NCBI GenBank assembly: GCA_040506895.1
Contig: JBEVVY010000001.1
Location: 2,961,116 to 3,025,115, forward strand
DNA from: Sedimenticola_A sp040506895
Lineage (GTDB): Bacteria; Pseudomonadota; Gammaproteobacteria; Chromatiales; Chromatiaceae
Direction: 5' to 3'
Length of the DNA stretch: 64,000 bases
A program made the translations under genes and the position numbers. The notes beneath the pieces were generated by a model, which was not told the origin of the DNA, searched no databases, and saw only the letters and a list, made by a program, of their open reading frames with translations. Below are positions 1-9,267 of this stretch, in pieces. Position 1 is the first letter of the stretch, and every line of letters begins with the position of its first letter.

Positions 1-608
1 CTCTCCAGCTGGTCGGCCGAGGCGCCTTCCGGCGTGGATATCAGTATGTGCAGCAGGTGGTAGGCCGAACGCTTGGCCAGGGCGCCCTGCTGGCGGGCCA
101 GAAAGGCAGAAACCTCCTGCTCGGTGATCCGGATGCGACGGCGGATCTCCTGGTCACGCAACCGGCGGATGGTCAGCTGGCTGCGCAGGTTGTCGCGGAA
201 GGCGCGGAAACTCACCCCTCCCTCTTCCAGGGTCTGTCGGAATTCACCCAGGCTGAGGTTGTTGTTGTTGGCAATATTGTTCACCGCCTGGGAGAGAACA
301 TCTTCACTGATGGTGATGCCGAGACGCTTGGCGGCTGCCAGCTGCAGTCTTTGCAGAATCAGGCGCTCCAGTACCTGGCGTTCGAGTACCTCGCGGGATG
401 GCAGCCTGGCCTTCTTCTGGCGCAACTGGGCGACGATGGTGAGCAGCTCCCGATCGAGTTCGCTCTTTACCACCACATCGTCATCCACGATGGCGACGAT
501 ACGGTCCACGGGTTCGATCTGTGCGGTGACTGCGGGCAGGGATACTGCGACGAGTATGAGGCCCAGGAGCAGCGCGCCCAAGCCGGGTGTATGGGGTCGA
601 AAGATCAT
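1..608 (-). CDS. surA: Periplasmic chaperone / peptidyl-prolyl isomerase SurA (3' part outside window)
   Basis: SurA escorts unfolded outer-membrane proteins, including LptD, through the periplasm to the BAM complex. The reverse strand encodes about 202 N-terminal residues starting MIFRPHTRLG. A hydrophobic signal peptide ending near VTA-Q is followed by IEPVDRIVAIVDDDVVVKSE, a typical SurA mature start, then the helical chaperone domain and the start of the first parvulin domain (AYHLLHILIST). The gene runs off the left edge, so the second parvulin domain is not seen. It lies 28 bp downstream of lptD in the same direction, the usual lptD-surA order. Confidence 0.93.
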   Translation of the reverse strand, partial: MIFRPHTPGLGALLLGLILVAVSLPAVTAQIEPVDRIVAIVDDDVVVKSELDRELLTIVAQLRQKKARLPSREVLERQVLERLILQRLQLAAAKRLGITISEDVLSQAVNNIANNNNLSLGEFRQTLEEGGVSFRAFRDNLRSQLTIRRLRDQEIRRRIRITEQEVSAFLARQQGALAKRSAYHLLHILISTPEGASADQLE

Positions 609-636
609 CTGTACTGTCTGGGTCTGTTGACTCTGG

Positions 637-3363
637 CTATTCGTTGTCTGCCTGGTAGCCGAGGATACCACGTTCCAGGAAATCATCGATTCTATCTCCG
701 AAACTGGTCAGGCCCTTGAGCTCCAGCTGCAGGAAGATGCCGAGATCGGGCTCAACCGTGGCGCTAGTGCGGTGCTGACGAAGCACCAGGCGTGTATTCC
801 AGCAGCAGCTGTCATACTCGAATCCGCCAAATGCCTCCATGGTGGCATTGTCCCGCAGGGAGTAGTTCCAGCGACCCACCAGGTGGGTGTTGCTGCCCAT
901 CGGCCAACGGGCCGAGATATCGGTATGTTCAAGCAGGTTGTCATCGAACCGGTAGGCGAAGTTGAATATCCGCTCCCGGTCGTCGTTGTAGTGGAGGGAG
1001 ACCGCGCTCTTCTCCACCGGATCGTCGTCATCGTGAGGGTTCCACTGCAGGCCGGCACGCGCCCGCCAGTCGTCACCCAGCTTGGCGGCCACTTCGGCCA
1101 CCAGGGCCGAACTGTCGTCGGTCTGGGTGGCGCCGGAGATCTGCACTTCACGATCGCGGAAGTAATAGATCTGACCGATGCTTGCCCTGAAGAGTTCCTC
1201 TCCGCTCAGGTCACTGATCTGGCGACTGGTGAGGGCCAGGGTCAGCTGGTTCGCGTCGCCTACCCGGTCGGCCCCGCTGAAGCGGTTCTCGCGGAACAGG
1301 TTCTGAAAGCTGAAGCCGTACTCCGAGGTATCGAAGTTGGGCAGGCTGCTCTGATCGTCGTCGCTGGTGTAGAGGTAGAAGAGCCGGGGTTCCAGGGTCT
1401 GGGTGGTGACGCTGCCAAACCAGCTTGTGCTGCGCTCGTAAAAGAGGCCGCCATCCAGGCTGAGGGTCGGCAGGGTGCGATCAGGGCTGTCACTGAGACC
1501 GGCAGTCTGCTCTTCCAGGCTGTAACTGGTGTGGCGCAGGCTCAGCTTGGGTGTCAGGTAACCCCAGGGCCTGCGTATGGGCAGGCTCACGCCAGGATGC
1601 AGATCGACGCGTGAGCCGTGAACCGCATCGGACTTGTCGAAGTAGACGTACTCTGCACGCAGGTGGTAGGTGAGGCCGTAGGCCTGGTTGGGCCGGTTGA
1701 GTTCGACCAGCAACTGCGGCAGCTTGGCGTAGGGTTTGGCCCCGTCGCCGACAATCTGGTAGTCGTGGAGCCGCAGCCGGGCGGACCAGCCCTCGCCGTT
1801 GTAACGGATATCGCCCCGTCGCTCCTGGGTGGTTGCACTGCTTACCGCCAGGCTCTGGCCGAAGTCATCGAAATAGTCGTCGTCGGAGACCTGGTTGTAG
1901 TCCAGGTCGAAGTGCCAGCGGGGGGCAGGTGCGCCGTGGGCCTTGAATGAGAGTGAGCCCCTGTTTTCGCCAACACCGGGGGCCGCTTCCGAGTCGCTGG
2001 GAAGCAATTCGGCCTTCAGTACGCCCTGGTGGGTCGGCTGCAGGTAACGGAATTCACCACCCAGCATGATGCCCCTTTCGGTCATGATGCGGGGTGTCAG
2101 GGTGGCATCCATATTGGGGGCGATATTGAAATAGTAGGGTATCTCGATATCCAGGCCGGTCTTGTCGCTGATACCGACCGAGGGGATGAGAAGGCCGGAC
2201 TTGCGACGATCATCAACCGGGAAGGTGATGGTCGGCATGTAGAACAGGGGGACACCCTTGAAGGTCAGCTTGGCATCCTTGGCGGTGCCCACGCCGCTGG
2301 CCTTGTCCACGTCCAGCTCTGACGCCTGCAGCAACCAGTCGCTGTTGCCTGGTCGGCAGGTGGTGTAGTTGGCCTGCTGGAAGTGGGAACGGTCGCTATC
2401 CAGGATCTGTACCGAGCTGGCACTGCCCCGGGCGGTCTTGTCCAGCAGGCGGTACTCCAGGTTCTCGATCTCGCCGCTGTGCTCTTCCAGCTGCAGGGTC
2501 GCCTTGCTGCCGGCGATGCGCAGGCCAGGTTGCTCGAAGTAGATGCCCTTGTCCGCCTGCAGGGTGTCGCTGGTCTTGTCGTAGCTGATGCGCTGAGCCT
2601 CGACCAGCTGATCCCCCTCGCGCATGACCACGTCGCCGGTGAGTATGGCGATCTCGTTGTCCCGTTGAAACTCGAGGCCGTCGGCACTGGCGTGGGTCAG
2701 GTTGTCAGGCAGCGGCGAGAGTGGCGGTACATCGAAACCCTTGTCCGGCGAGCACTGCTCCCAGTTGAGTCCCTGGTCGAGGCGTGCGACCCCTTCCGTG
2801 GGAACCGGTAGTACGGGGGCTGGCTCCGGTTCCGGTGTGGTGGTATCTGCCGCGGTGCGATCCTCTTCGGCAGGTTCAGCGGGTTGTTCCGCGGCGGCCG
2901 GGCCGGGTGTGGCCTGGCGGGTGACCTGCGCAGGTTCTGCCTCGGGTTCAGGCCGGGGCTGCTGGACCTGGCGCTCAACCGGGGTCGCCGCTTCGGCGGG
3001 AGCTTCAACCCGGGGCTCGGCTTCCGGGACGGGCTGCTCGGCCGGTGCTGCAGGTTCGGCCGGGGTGGAGACCACCTCGGGTGCCGGTGGCGGAGTCTCC
3101 GGTGCAGGATCCTGGAGGGGGGCGGGCTGTTGTTCGGGTATCGTGGACGGCTGTTCGGCCTCCACTGCAGCAGGGGCCTCTCTCGCAGGTGCCGGTGCCG
3201 TGACAGCGGCTGCCGGCTCAGGAGCGACCAGTACACCTTCCTTGAAACAGTCCCATCCCCCGGCGGGGTTCGGTCGGCAGTCCCACTGGGGAGCGGCCTT
3301 GACGCCGGGCGCCAGCAGCAGGGTGCTGATCGCGATGGGCAGGATCCTTCTTTTACCTGGCAC
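637..3363 (-). CDS. lptD: LPS-assembly protein LptD
   Basis: LptD is the outer-membrane beta-barrel that, with LptE, inserts lipopolysaccharide into the outer leaflet. It has 908 residues; E. coli LptD has 784. A signal peptide ends at about VKA-A. An OstA/LptA-like N-terminal domain lies at about 225-330 and the barrel fills the C-terminal two thirds. The adjacent Cys pair needed for the LptD disulfides is present (DSCCW, Cys853-Cys854), with N-proximal cysteines at WDC (twice), EQC and TTC. Residues about 47-190 are a Pro/Glu/Ala-rich low-complexity insert between the first cysteines and the OstA domain, which explains the extra length. It is transcribed divergently from the AmgK-like kinase and followed by surA. 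Confidence 0.95.
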   Translation of the reverse strand: MPGKRRILPIAISTLLLAPGVKAAPQWDCRPNPAGGWDCFKEGVLVAPEPAAAVTAPAPAREAPAAVEAEQPSTIPEQQPAPLQDPAPETPPPAPEVVSTPAEPAAPAEQPVPEAEPRVEAPAEAATPVERQVQQPRPEPEAEPAQVTRQATPGPAAAEQPAEPAEEDRTAADTTTPEPEPAPVLPVPTEGVARLDQGLNWEQCSPDKGFDVPPLSPLPDNLTHASADGLEFQRDNEIAILTGDVVMREGDQLVEAQRISYDKTSDTLQADKGIYFEQPGLRIAGSKATLQLEEHSGEIENLEYRLLDKTARGSASSVQILDSDRSHFQQANYTTCRPGNSDWLLQASELDVDKASGVGTAKDAKLTFKGVPLFYMPTITFPVDDRRKSGLLIPSVGISDKTGLDIEIPYYFNIAPNMDATLTPRIMTERGIMLGGEFRYLQPTHQGVLKAELLPSDSEAAPGVGENRGSLSFKAHGAPAPRWHFDLDYNQVSDDDYFDDFGQSLAVSSATTQERRGDIRYNGEGWSARLRLHDYQIVGDGAKPYAKLPQLLVELNRPNQAYGLTYHLRAEYVYFDKSDAVHGSRVDLHPGVSLPIRRPWGYLTPKLSLRHTSYSLEEQTAGLSDSPDRTLPTLSLDGGLFYERSTSWFGSVTTQTLEPRLFYLYTSDDDQSSLPNFDTSEYGFSFQNLFRENRFSGADRVGDANQLTLALTSRQISDLSGEELFRASIGQIYYFRDREVQISGATQTDDSSALVAEVAAKLGDDWRARAGLQWNPHDDDDPVEKSAVSLHYNDDRERIFNFAYRFDDNLLEHTDISARWPMGSNTHLVGRWNYSLRDNATMEAFGGFEYDSCCWNTRLVLRQHRTSATVEPDLGIFLQLELKGLTSFGDRIDDFLERGILGYQADNE

Positions 3364-3397
3364 GGCAACTCTCTGGTTGGTTGTTATTCTGGCCCTA

Positions 3398-3415
3398 AAC
3401 CTAATCTGTTAGGTT
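3398..3415. promoter_or_regulatory. Small palindrome in the lptD / amgK divergent promoter region
   Basis: The 155-bp space between the divergent starts of lptD and the kinase must hold both promoters. It contains a perfect 7-bp inverted repeat, AACCTAA-TCTG-TTAGGTT, about 35 bp upstream of the lptD start. This could be an operator or a short hairpin; no regulator can be named. Confidence 0.3.
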
Positions 3416-3518
3416 GCCGGGTTAATATTTCCCCGCTCATTGGCGAGAGTCGCATAAAATCGCATAGAATCGCGATTTCTTCAATGCGTCTTGAACCTCT
3501 TCTGTTGGATGTGAATCG

Positions 3519-4517
3519 ATGCCTGAACGTCTGCGTGCCCTGGAGGCATGGCTCACCACCTCTGTTGGATTGACCGGTTTCACCGTGGAACCGGCTTCGG
3601 CCGATGCCAGTTTTCGCCGCTACTTCCGCGTCAGCGTGAGTGGGGATGGTAGCTATATCGCCATGGATGCGCCGCCGGAGAAGGAGGATTGCCGGCCCTT
3701 TGTGACCCTGGCCAGGGGGCTGGGGGCGTTGGGTGTCCACGTGCCGCACATCCATGCCGAGGACCTGGGGCAGGGTTTTCTTCTGCTGGAGGATTTCGGC
3801 AGTACCCACTACCTGGATGTGCTCGACGAGGATTCCGCGGAGAGACTCTACGCTGACGCCCTCGACTCACTGGCCATCATCCAGTCCCGTGGGCCACGGG
3901 ACGCGCTTCCGCTCTATGACGAGGCGATGCTGCGCAGGGAGATGGGGCTGTTTCCCGACTGGCTGCTCACCCGGCAGCTGGGGATGACGCTGGAGCCGGC
4001 GGAGCAGCAGGTGCTCGAGGATGCGTTTACGGTCCTGGTGGCCAATGCGCTTGAGCAGCCCCAGGTGTTCGTGCACCGCGACTACCATTCGCGCAATCTG
4101 CTGGTGACCTCCGGTCGCAATCCCGGTGTGCTGGATTTCCAGGATGCCGTTGTAGGCCCTGTTACCTATGATCTCGCCTCCCTGCTGCGCGACTGCTACA
4201 TCAGCTGGCCGGAGGAGCAGGTGGAGCGCTGGGCGATGGGCTATTTCGCGATGGCGGTAGCGTCGGGAATCCTGCACCAGGAGCACGAACGGGATTTCAT
4301 CCGCTGGTTCGACCTGATGGGGATGCAGCGCCATCTCAAGGCCAGTGGCATCTTTGCACGGCTCAACCGCAGGGATGGCAAGCCTGGCTATCTCAAGGAT
4401 ATACCGCGCACCCTGGGCTACGTGGTGGAGGTCGCCGGACGCTATGCGGAGCTGGGTCCGCTGGGCGAACTGTTGGAAAGCCGTGTGATGGAACCGGTGA
4501 GCCGGTTCTCAGGGTGA
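3519..4517 (+). CDS. amgK: AmgK-family aminoglycoside phosphotransferase-like sugar kinase
   Basis: In Pseudomonas, AmgK phosphorylates the anomeric position of N-acetylmuramate/N-acetylglucosamine in a peptidoglycan-recycling bypass with MurU. The 332-residue protein has the APH/choline-kinase fold signatures: catalytic loop HRDYHSRN (His186-Asp188) and the metal-binding segment LDFQDAVVG. Position next to lptD is typical of amgK. The expected partner murU does not follow; glycogen phosphorylase on the other strand does. The function is inferred from family and context, so another small-molecule kinase activity remains possible. Confidence 0.8.
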   Translation: MPERLRALEAWLTTSVGLTGFTVEPASADASFRRYFRVSVSGDGSYIAMDAPPEKEDCRPFVTLARGLGALGVHVPHIHAEDLGQGFLLLEDFGSTHYLDVLDEDSAERLYADALDSLAIIQSRGPRDALPLYDEAMLRREMGLFPDWLLTRQLGMTLEPAEQQVLEDAFTVLVANALEQPQVFVHRDYHSRNLLVTSGRNPGVLDFQDAVVGPVTYDLASLLRDCYISWPEEQVERWAMGYFAMAVASGILHQEHERDFIRWFDLMGMQRHLKASGIFARLNRRDGKPGYLKDIPRTLGYVVEVAGRYAELGPLGELLESRVMEPVSRFSG

Positions 4518-4550
4518 TCCTTGTCGTTACGAACTTTCAGCGCGGCCTGG

Positions 4551-7028
4551 CTAGTTGCGGGACGGCGCCTCGATACCCCAGACCTTCTCAGCATACTCGC
4601 TGACGGTCCTGTCGCAGGAGAAGTGACCCATGCCGGCGGTGTTGAGTATCCCCGCACGGGCCCAGGCGCCGCGGTCACGGTAGAGTTCACACATCCGGGC
4701 ATCGCAATCCATGTAGGCCCGGAAGTCTGCCAGCACCATGTAGGGATCGCCCTGGTGCAACAGGCTCTCGACAATGGCGTGGTAGCGCTTCGGCTCTTCG
4801 GGTGAGAAGTAACCCTGGCCGATCATGTCGATGATCCGCTTCAGCTCGGGATCGTTCTCGTAGATCGTGGTGGGATCGTAGCCGAGCCTCCGCTGCTGCT
4901 GGATCTCCTCGGCGGTGAGTCCGAAGGCAAAGAAGTTGTTGGCCCCGACACGGTCCCTTATCTCGATATTGGCGCCATCCAGGGTGCCCATGGTCAGGGC
5001 GCCGTTGAGGGCGAGTTTCATATTGCCGGTGCCGGATGCCTCCATGCCCGCGGTGGAGATCTGTTGCGAGAGTTCCGCCGCAGGGATGATGTCGGCGGCG
5101 GTGGAGACATCGTAGTTGGGTATGAAGATCAACTTCAGGCGGCCCGAGGCGGCGGGGTCGCTGTCGATGATGGCGGCCACGTCGTTGACCAGGCGGATGG
5201 CCTGCTTGGCCATCAGGTAGCCGGGGGCCGATTTGCCCGCCATGATGACGGTGCGTGCCGGCATGTCGTCTTCCGGGTTGTCGCAGATCCGGTTATAGAG
5301 CGCGATGACGCGCAGCAGGTTGAGCAGCTGGCGCTTGTACTCGTGGATGCGCTTCACCTGCACGTCGAACAGGGAGTCGGGGTCGACGGTCTGGCGCATG
5401 AAGAACATGATCAGGTCGGCCAGTCTCGCCTTGTTGGCGCGCTTGGCATCCAGGAACCGTTGCTGGAAATCGCTGTCATCCGCCAGCGGGCGGAGCCGCT
5501 CCAGCTGCCCCAGATCCCTGACCCACTCGGAGCCGATGGCGCCGTTGATCAGCTCCGACAGGATCGGGTTGGCCTCGTTGAGCCAGCGTCGCGGTGTCAC
5601 GCCGTTGGTGATGTTGATGAAACGGTCCGGGAAGAACTGGTGAAAGTCCTTAAAGGTCTGCTCCCTGAGCAGGTTGCTGTGCAGTTCCGAAACACCGTTC
5701 ACCTTGTGGCTGCCGACGATCGCCAGGTGGGACATGCGCACCCGCTTGCCCCCCTCCTCGTCGATCAGTGACATGCGCTGCAGAAGGCTGATGTCATTGG
5801 GGTGGAGGTGCGTGACCGTGAGCAGGAAGCGACGGTTGATCTCGTAGATGATCTGCATGTGCCGTGGCAGCAGTCGCTCCAGCAGTCCCACGGGCCAGCT
5901 CTCCAGCGCCTCGGGCAGCAGGGTGTGGTTGGTATAGCTGAAGGTGCGGGTGGTGATGTCCCAGGCGTCGCGCCACTCCAGCTGGTACTCGTCCAGCAGC
6001 AGGCGCATCAACTCCGGAATGGAGATCGCCGGGTGGGTGTCGTTGAGCTGGATCGCTATCTTCTCCGGCAATATGCTGAAGTCGCTGTTGATCTGCAGGA
6101 AGCGGCGCAGGATATCCTGCAGCGATGCGCTGACGAAGAAGTACTGCTGGCGCAGGCGAAGTTCCTGGTTCTCGCTCGAGCGGTCGTCGGGATAGAGCAC
6201 CTTGGAGAGGTTCTCCGAGATGGTCTTGTCAGCCACGGCCCTTATGTAGTCACCCTGGTTGAAGCACTCCAGGTCGAAATCGTGGGAGGCCTTCGCCGAC
6301 CAGAGGCGCAGATTATTCACCGTCTCGGTGTGATAGCCGGGAATCGGTGTGTCGTAGGCCATCGCCAGCACCTCGTCACCCTCTATCCAGTGGTGACGCC
6401 GGTGTCCGTCAGGCTCCTGGTACTCCATCACGCGTCCGCCGAAGCGGACCTTGTAGACCACCTCGGGGCGTGGAAACTCCCAGGGGTTGCCGGCTGCGAG
6501 CCAGTTTTCCGGCAGCTCCACCTGCTTGCCCTCTTCGATGGCCTGGCGGAACATGCCGTATTCGTAGCGGATGCCGTAGCCGGTGCCTGGCAGGTCGAGG
6601 GTGGATATGGAATCCATGATGCAGGCGGCAAGGCGTCCGAGTCCGCCATTGCCGAGAGCGGCGTCGTGCTCCAGCTGCTGCAGCTCTTCCAGGTCGAGTC
6701 CCAGGCGTCTGAGTGCCTCCTCGCAGTTCTCCCTGAAGCCGATATTGAGCAGCGCGTTGTTTAGGCTGCGTCCGATCAGGAACTCCATGGAGAGGTAGTA
6801 GACTCTCTTTGCACCCGTGCGGTAGTAGTTGCGATGGGTCTCCATCCAGCGCTCGATCAGCCGGTCGCGGGTGATATAGGAGAGCGCATGCAGCCAGTCT
6901 TCGGCAACCGCTGTGAAGGGGTCCTTGCCGATGGTATAGACCAGTCGGTTGTTGATCGAAAGCTGGATGTCCTCCGGCTCGGTGCCGAGGTAGTCGTGCT
7001 TAAAGGCGTCCGGGTGGAAATCGGTCAT
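4551..7028 (-). CDS. glgP: Glycogen / alpha-glucan phosphorylase
   Basis: It releases glucose-1-phosphate from alpha-1,4-glucans using pyridoxal phosphate. The 825-residue length is normal for the family. The PLP-lysine motif EASGTGNMK is present (Lys671), as are the GNGGLGRLAACIMDS segment and the KVNGVSELHS active-site region. No other glycogen gene lies nearby, and the gene is convergent with amgK with only 33 bp between the two stops. Glycogen storage is inferred from this gene alone. Confidence 0.95.
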   Translation of the reverse strand: MTDFHPDAFKHDYLGTEPEDIQLSINNRLVYTIGKDPFTAVAEDWLHALSYITRDRLIERWMETHRNYYRTGAKRVYYLSMEFLIGRSLNNALLNIGFRENCEEALRRLGLDLEELQQLEHDAALGNGGLGRLAACIMDSISTLDLPGTGYGIRYEYGMFRQAIEEGKQVELPENWLAAGNPWEFPRPEVVYKVRFGGRVMEYQEPDGHRRHHWIEGDEVLAMAYDTPIPGYHTETVNNLRLWSAKASHDFDLECFNQGDYIRAVADKTISENLSKVLYPDDRSSENQELRLRQQYFFVSASLQDILRRFLQINSDFSILPEKIAIQLNDTHPAISIPELMRLLLDEYQLEWRDAWDITTRTFSYTNHTLLPEALESWPVGLLERLLPRHMQIIYEINRRFLLTVTHLHPNDISLLQRMSLIDEEGGKRVRMSHLAIVGSHKVNGVSELHSNLLREQTFKDFHQFFPDRFINITNGVTPRRWLNEANPILSELINGAIGSEWVRDLGQLERLRPLADDSDFQQRFLDAKRANKARLADLIMFFMRQTVDPDSLFDVQVKRIHEYKRQLLNLLRVIALYNRICDNPEDDMPARTVIMAGKSAPGYLMAKQAIRLVNDVAAIIDSDPAASGRLKLIFIPNYDVSTAADIIPAAELSQQISTAGMEASGTGNMKLALNGALTMGTLDGANIEIRDRVGANNFFAFGLTAEEIQQQRRLGYDPTTIYENDPELKRIIDMIGQGYFSPEEPKRYHAIVESLLHQGDPYMVLADFRAYMDCDARMCELYRDRGAWARAGILNTAGMGHFSCDRTVSEYAEKVWGIEAPSRN

Positions 7029-7076
7029 GGCTTGTTACTGAATCCGTCACACTGTACAGGGCGGTATCAGTTCAGG

Positions 7077-8369
7077 TTAACGGCTCTCCTGTTCCCTGGC
7101 AATGGCACGGTAACCGATGTCGGTACGGTAGTAGACGCCATTCCACTGGATCTGCTCGGTCAGCAGGTAGGCGTTGTTCTGGGCCTCTGACACCGTGGCG
7201 CCCAGGGCGGTGGCACAGAGTACGCGCCCGCCGCTGGTGACCACCTCGCCGTTCTTTTCGGCGGTGCCCGCGTGGAAGACCTTGAGGCCCGGGGTCTCCC
7301 CGGTTGGCAGGCCGGTGATGATGTCGCCCTTGTTGTAGCTGCCGGGATAGCCGCCCGCGGCCAGTACCACGCCAAGGGAGGGTCGTTCGTCCCAGGCCGC
7401 CTGTTCCGTGTCCAGCCTGCCGTCCAGGGCGGCCAGGCAGTGGGCCACCATGTCGGACTGCATGCGCAGCATGATGGGCTGGGTCTCCGGGTCGCCGAAG
7501 CGGCAGTTGTACTCGATCACCTTGGGTGTGCCATCGGCCATGATCATCAGTCCAGCATAGAGGAAGCCGGTGTAGGGCAGGCCCTCGGCGGCCATGCCGT
7601 TGACCGTGGGCATGATCACCTCGTCCATGATGCGCTGGTAGATCTCCTCGCTGACCACGGGGGCGGGGCTGTAGGCGCCCATGCCGCCGGTGTTGAGGCC
7701 GGTGTCACCGTTGCCGGCGCGCTTGTGGTCCTGGCTTGTGGCCATGGGCAGGACGTTTTTGCCATCGGCCATGACGATGAAACTCGCCTCTTCACCATCC
7801 AGGAACTCCTCGATCACCACCCTGTGGCCTGCCTCGCCGAAGGCGTTGCCGGAGAGCATGTCGCGTACCGCGGCCTCCGCATCCTCGCGGGTCATGGCGA
7901 CGATGACGCCCTTGCCGGCGGCAAGCCCGTCGGCCTTGATCACGATGGGTGCGCCCTTCTCGTCGAGGTAGGCGAGGGCCTGGTCGACTTCGGTAAAGGT
8001 CTGGTAATCGGCGGTGGGGATCTCGTGGCGGGCCAGGAAATCCTTGGTGAAGGCCTTGGAGCCTTCGAGCTGTGCAGCGCCCGCGGTGGGGCCGAAGCAG
8101 TTGAGGCCCGCCTCGTTGAACGCGTCCACCACGCCGATCACAAGGGGTGCCTCGGGGCCGACGATGGTCAGTCCGATGTCGTTCTCCTTGGCAAAAGCCA
8201 CCAGGGCGTCGATATCCTCCACGCCGATGGCCACGTTTTTCAGTTTCGGCTCCAGGGCGGTACCTGCGTTTCCGGGCGCCACGTAGACCTTGTCTGCCAG
8301 GGGGGACTGGGCTGCTTTCCAGGCCAGCGCATGTTCGCGCCCGCCGCTGCCGATGACCAGAATGTTCAT
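7077..8369 (-). CDS. purD: Phosphoribosylamine-glycine ligase
   Basis: PurD makes glycinamide ribonucleotide from phosphoribosylamine, glycine and ATP in de novo purine synthesis. The start MNILVIGSGGREHALAW gives 430 residues, the family norm (E. coli 429). An upstream in-frame extension exists but does not resemble the family. The ATP-grasp region (IVIKADGLAAGKGVIV) and the GGMGAYSP motif are intact. It is the last gene of a minus-strand purH - lpxA-like - purD series. Confidence 0.96.
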   Translation of the reverse strand: MNILVIGSGGREHALAWKAAQSPLADKVYVAPGNAGTALEPKLKNVAIGVEDIDALVAFAKENDIGLTIVGPEAPLVIGVVDAFNEAGLNCFGPTAGAAQLEGSKAFTKDFLARHEIPTADYQTFTEVDQALAYLDEKGAPIVIKADGLAAGKGVIVAMTREDAEAAVRDMLSGNAFGEAGHRVVIEEFLDGEEASFIVMADGKNVLPMATSQDHKRAGNGDTGLNTGGMGAYSPAPVVSEEIYQRIMDEVIMPTVNGMAAEGLPYTGFLYAGLMIMADGTPKVIEYNCRFGDPETQPIMLRMQSDMVAHCLAALDGRLDTEQAAWDERPSLGVVLAAGGYPGSYNKGDIITGLPTGETPGLKVFHAGTAEKNGEVVTSGGRVLCATALGATVSEAQNNAYLLTEQIQWNGVYYRTDIGYRAIAREQESR

Positions 8370-8431
8370 GATGCTTTGCCTTGATTCAGTCTGTGGTGAA
8401 GGTTGGGGTGCCATTGATAACAGGGCCGCTA

Positions 8432-9211
8432 TCAACGGTGGGCAGTGACCCCGCGTTCACTGGTTTCGAAAAAGTCGATAATGCGCAACGTGTTTTCATC
8501 GGGCTCTCCCTGGCGCAGCTGTTCGATGGCCTGGGAGGTGTTGAGCCCCGAGTGGTATATCACCTTGTAGGCACGCTTGATGGCGCTGCGGCTGGCAGCG
8601 TCGAAGCCCGAGCGTCTCAGGCCGATGGCGTTGAGCCCAGCGATGCGTGCCGGGTTTCCGTCAGCGGTGGTGAAGGGGGGTATGTCCTTTACGATCTTGG
8701 TGCAGCCGGCGAGCATGGCGTTGTCGCCCACCAGGCAGAACTGGTGGATCGCGACCAGCCCTGAGACGAAGACCATGTTGCCCAGCGCCACGTGACCGCC
8801 GATGGTGGTGTTGGGGCCGAACACGTTGTTGTCGCCGAAGCGGCAGTCATGGCCGGCGTGAAAGCCGCACATGAAGTAGTTGTCGTTGCCTATGCGGGTG
8901 CCTTCATCGGTTTTCACCCCGCGGCTGATGTTCACCCCTTCCTTGAACTGGTTGTTGTCACCGATCACCAGCGGTTTGCTCTGCTCGGGGGTGTAGCCGA
9001 GGTCCTGGGGTTCGCAGCCGAGCACGACACCGTGGCAGACCCGGTTGAAGCGGCCCAGGCGGGTAGCGCCGAAGATGCGTGCGCCACTCTCGATGATGCA
9101 GCCTTCGCCGATCTCCGCGCCGGACTCTATGATCGAATAGGGACCAACCTGCACCGAGTCATGCAGTGTTGCGCCATCTTCGATAATCGCCGTGGGGTGG
9201 ATGTTTGGCAT
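8432..9211 (-). CDS. LpxA-family acyl-ACP--UDP-N-acetylglucosamine O-acyltransferase (stand-alone copy)
   Basis: This left-handed beta-helix acyltransferase has 259 residues from MPNIHPTA; E. coli LpxA has 262. Hexapeptide repeats fill residues 1-190. The region around GHDC matches the LpxA active-site histidine, and AIHQFC, GCTKIVKDIPPF and LRRSGF are LpxA signatures. The C-terminal helices end FFETSERGV. LpxA normally sits in lpxD-fabZ-lpxA-lpxB, but here it lies between purH and purD. It may be a second LpxA with another acyl-chain or sugar preference, or the only copy if the usual cluster lacks one. Confidence 0.85.
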   Translation of the reverse strand: MPNIHPTAIIEDGATLHDSVQVGPYSIIESGAEIGEGCIIESGARIFGATRLGRFNRVCHGVVLGCEPQDLGYTPEQSKPLVIGDNNQFKEGVNISRGVKTDEGTRIGNDNYFMCGFHAGHDCRFGDNNVFGPNTTIGGHVALGNMVFVSGLVAIHQFCLVGDNAMLAGCTKIVKDIPPFTTADGNPARIAGLNAIGLRRSGFDAASRSAIKRAYKVIYHSGLNTSQAIEQLRQGEPDENTLRIIDFFETSERGVTAHR

Positions 9212-9267
9212 GGGTTTCCCTACCTGTGCAGCGGGCATCTGCAGCCCGCTGCACGGGTCCAGTTGGC

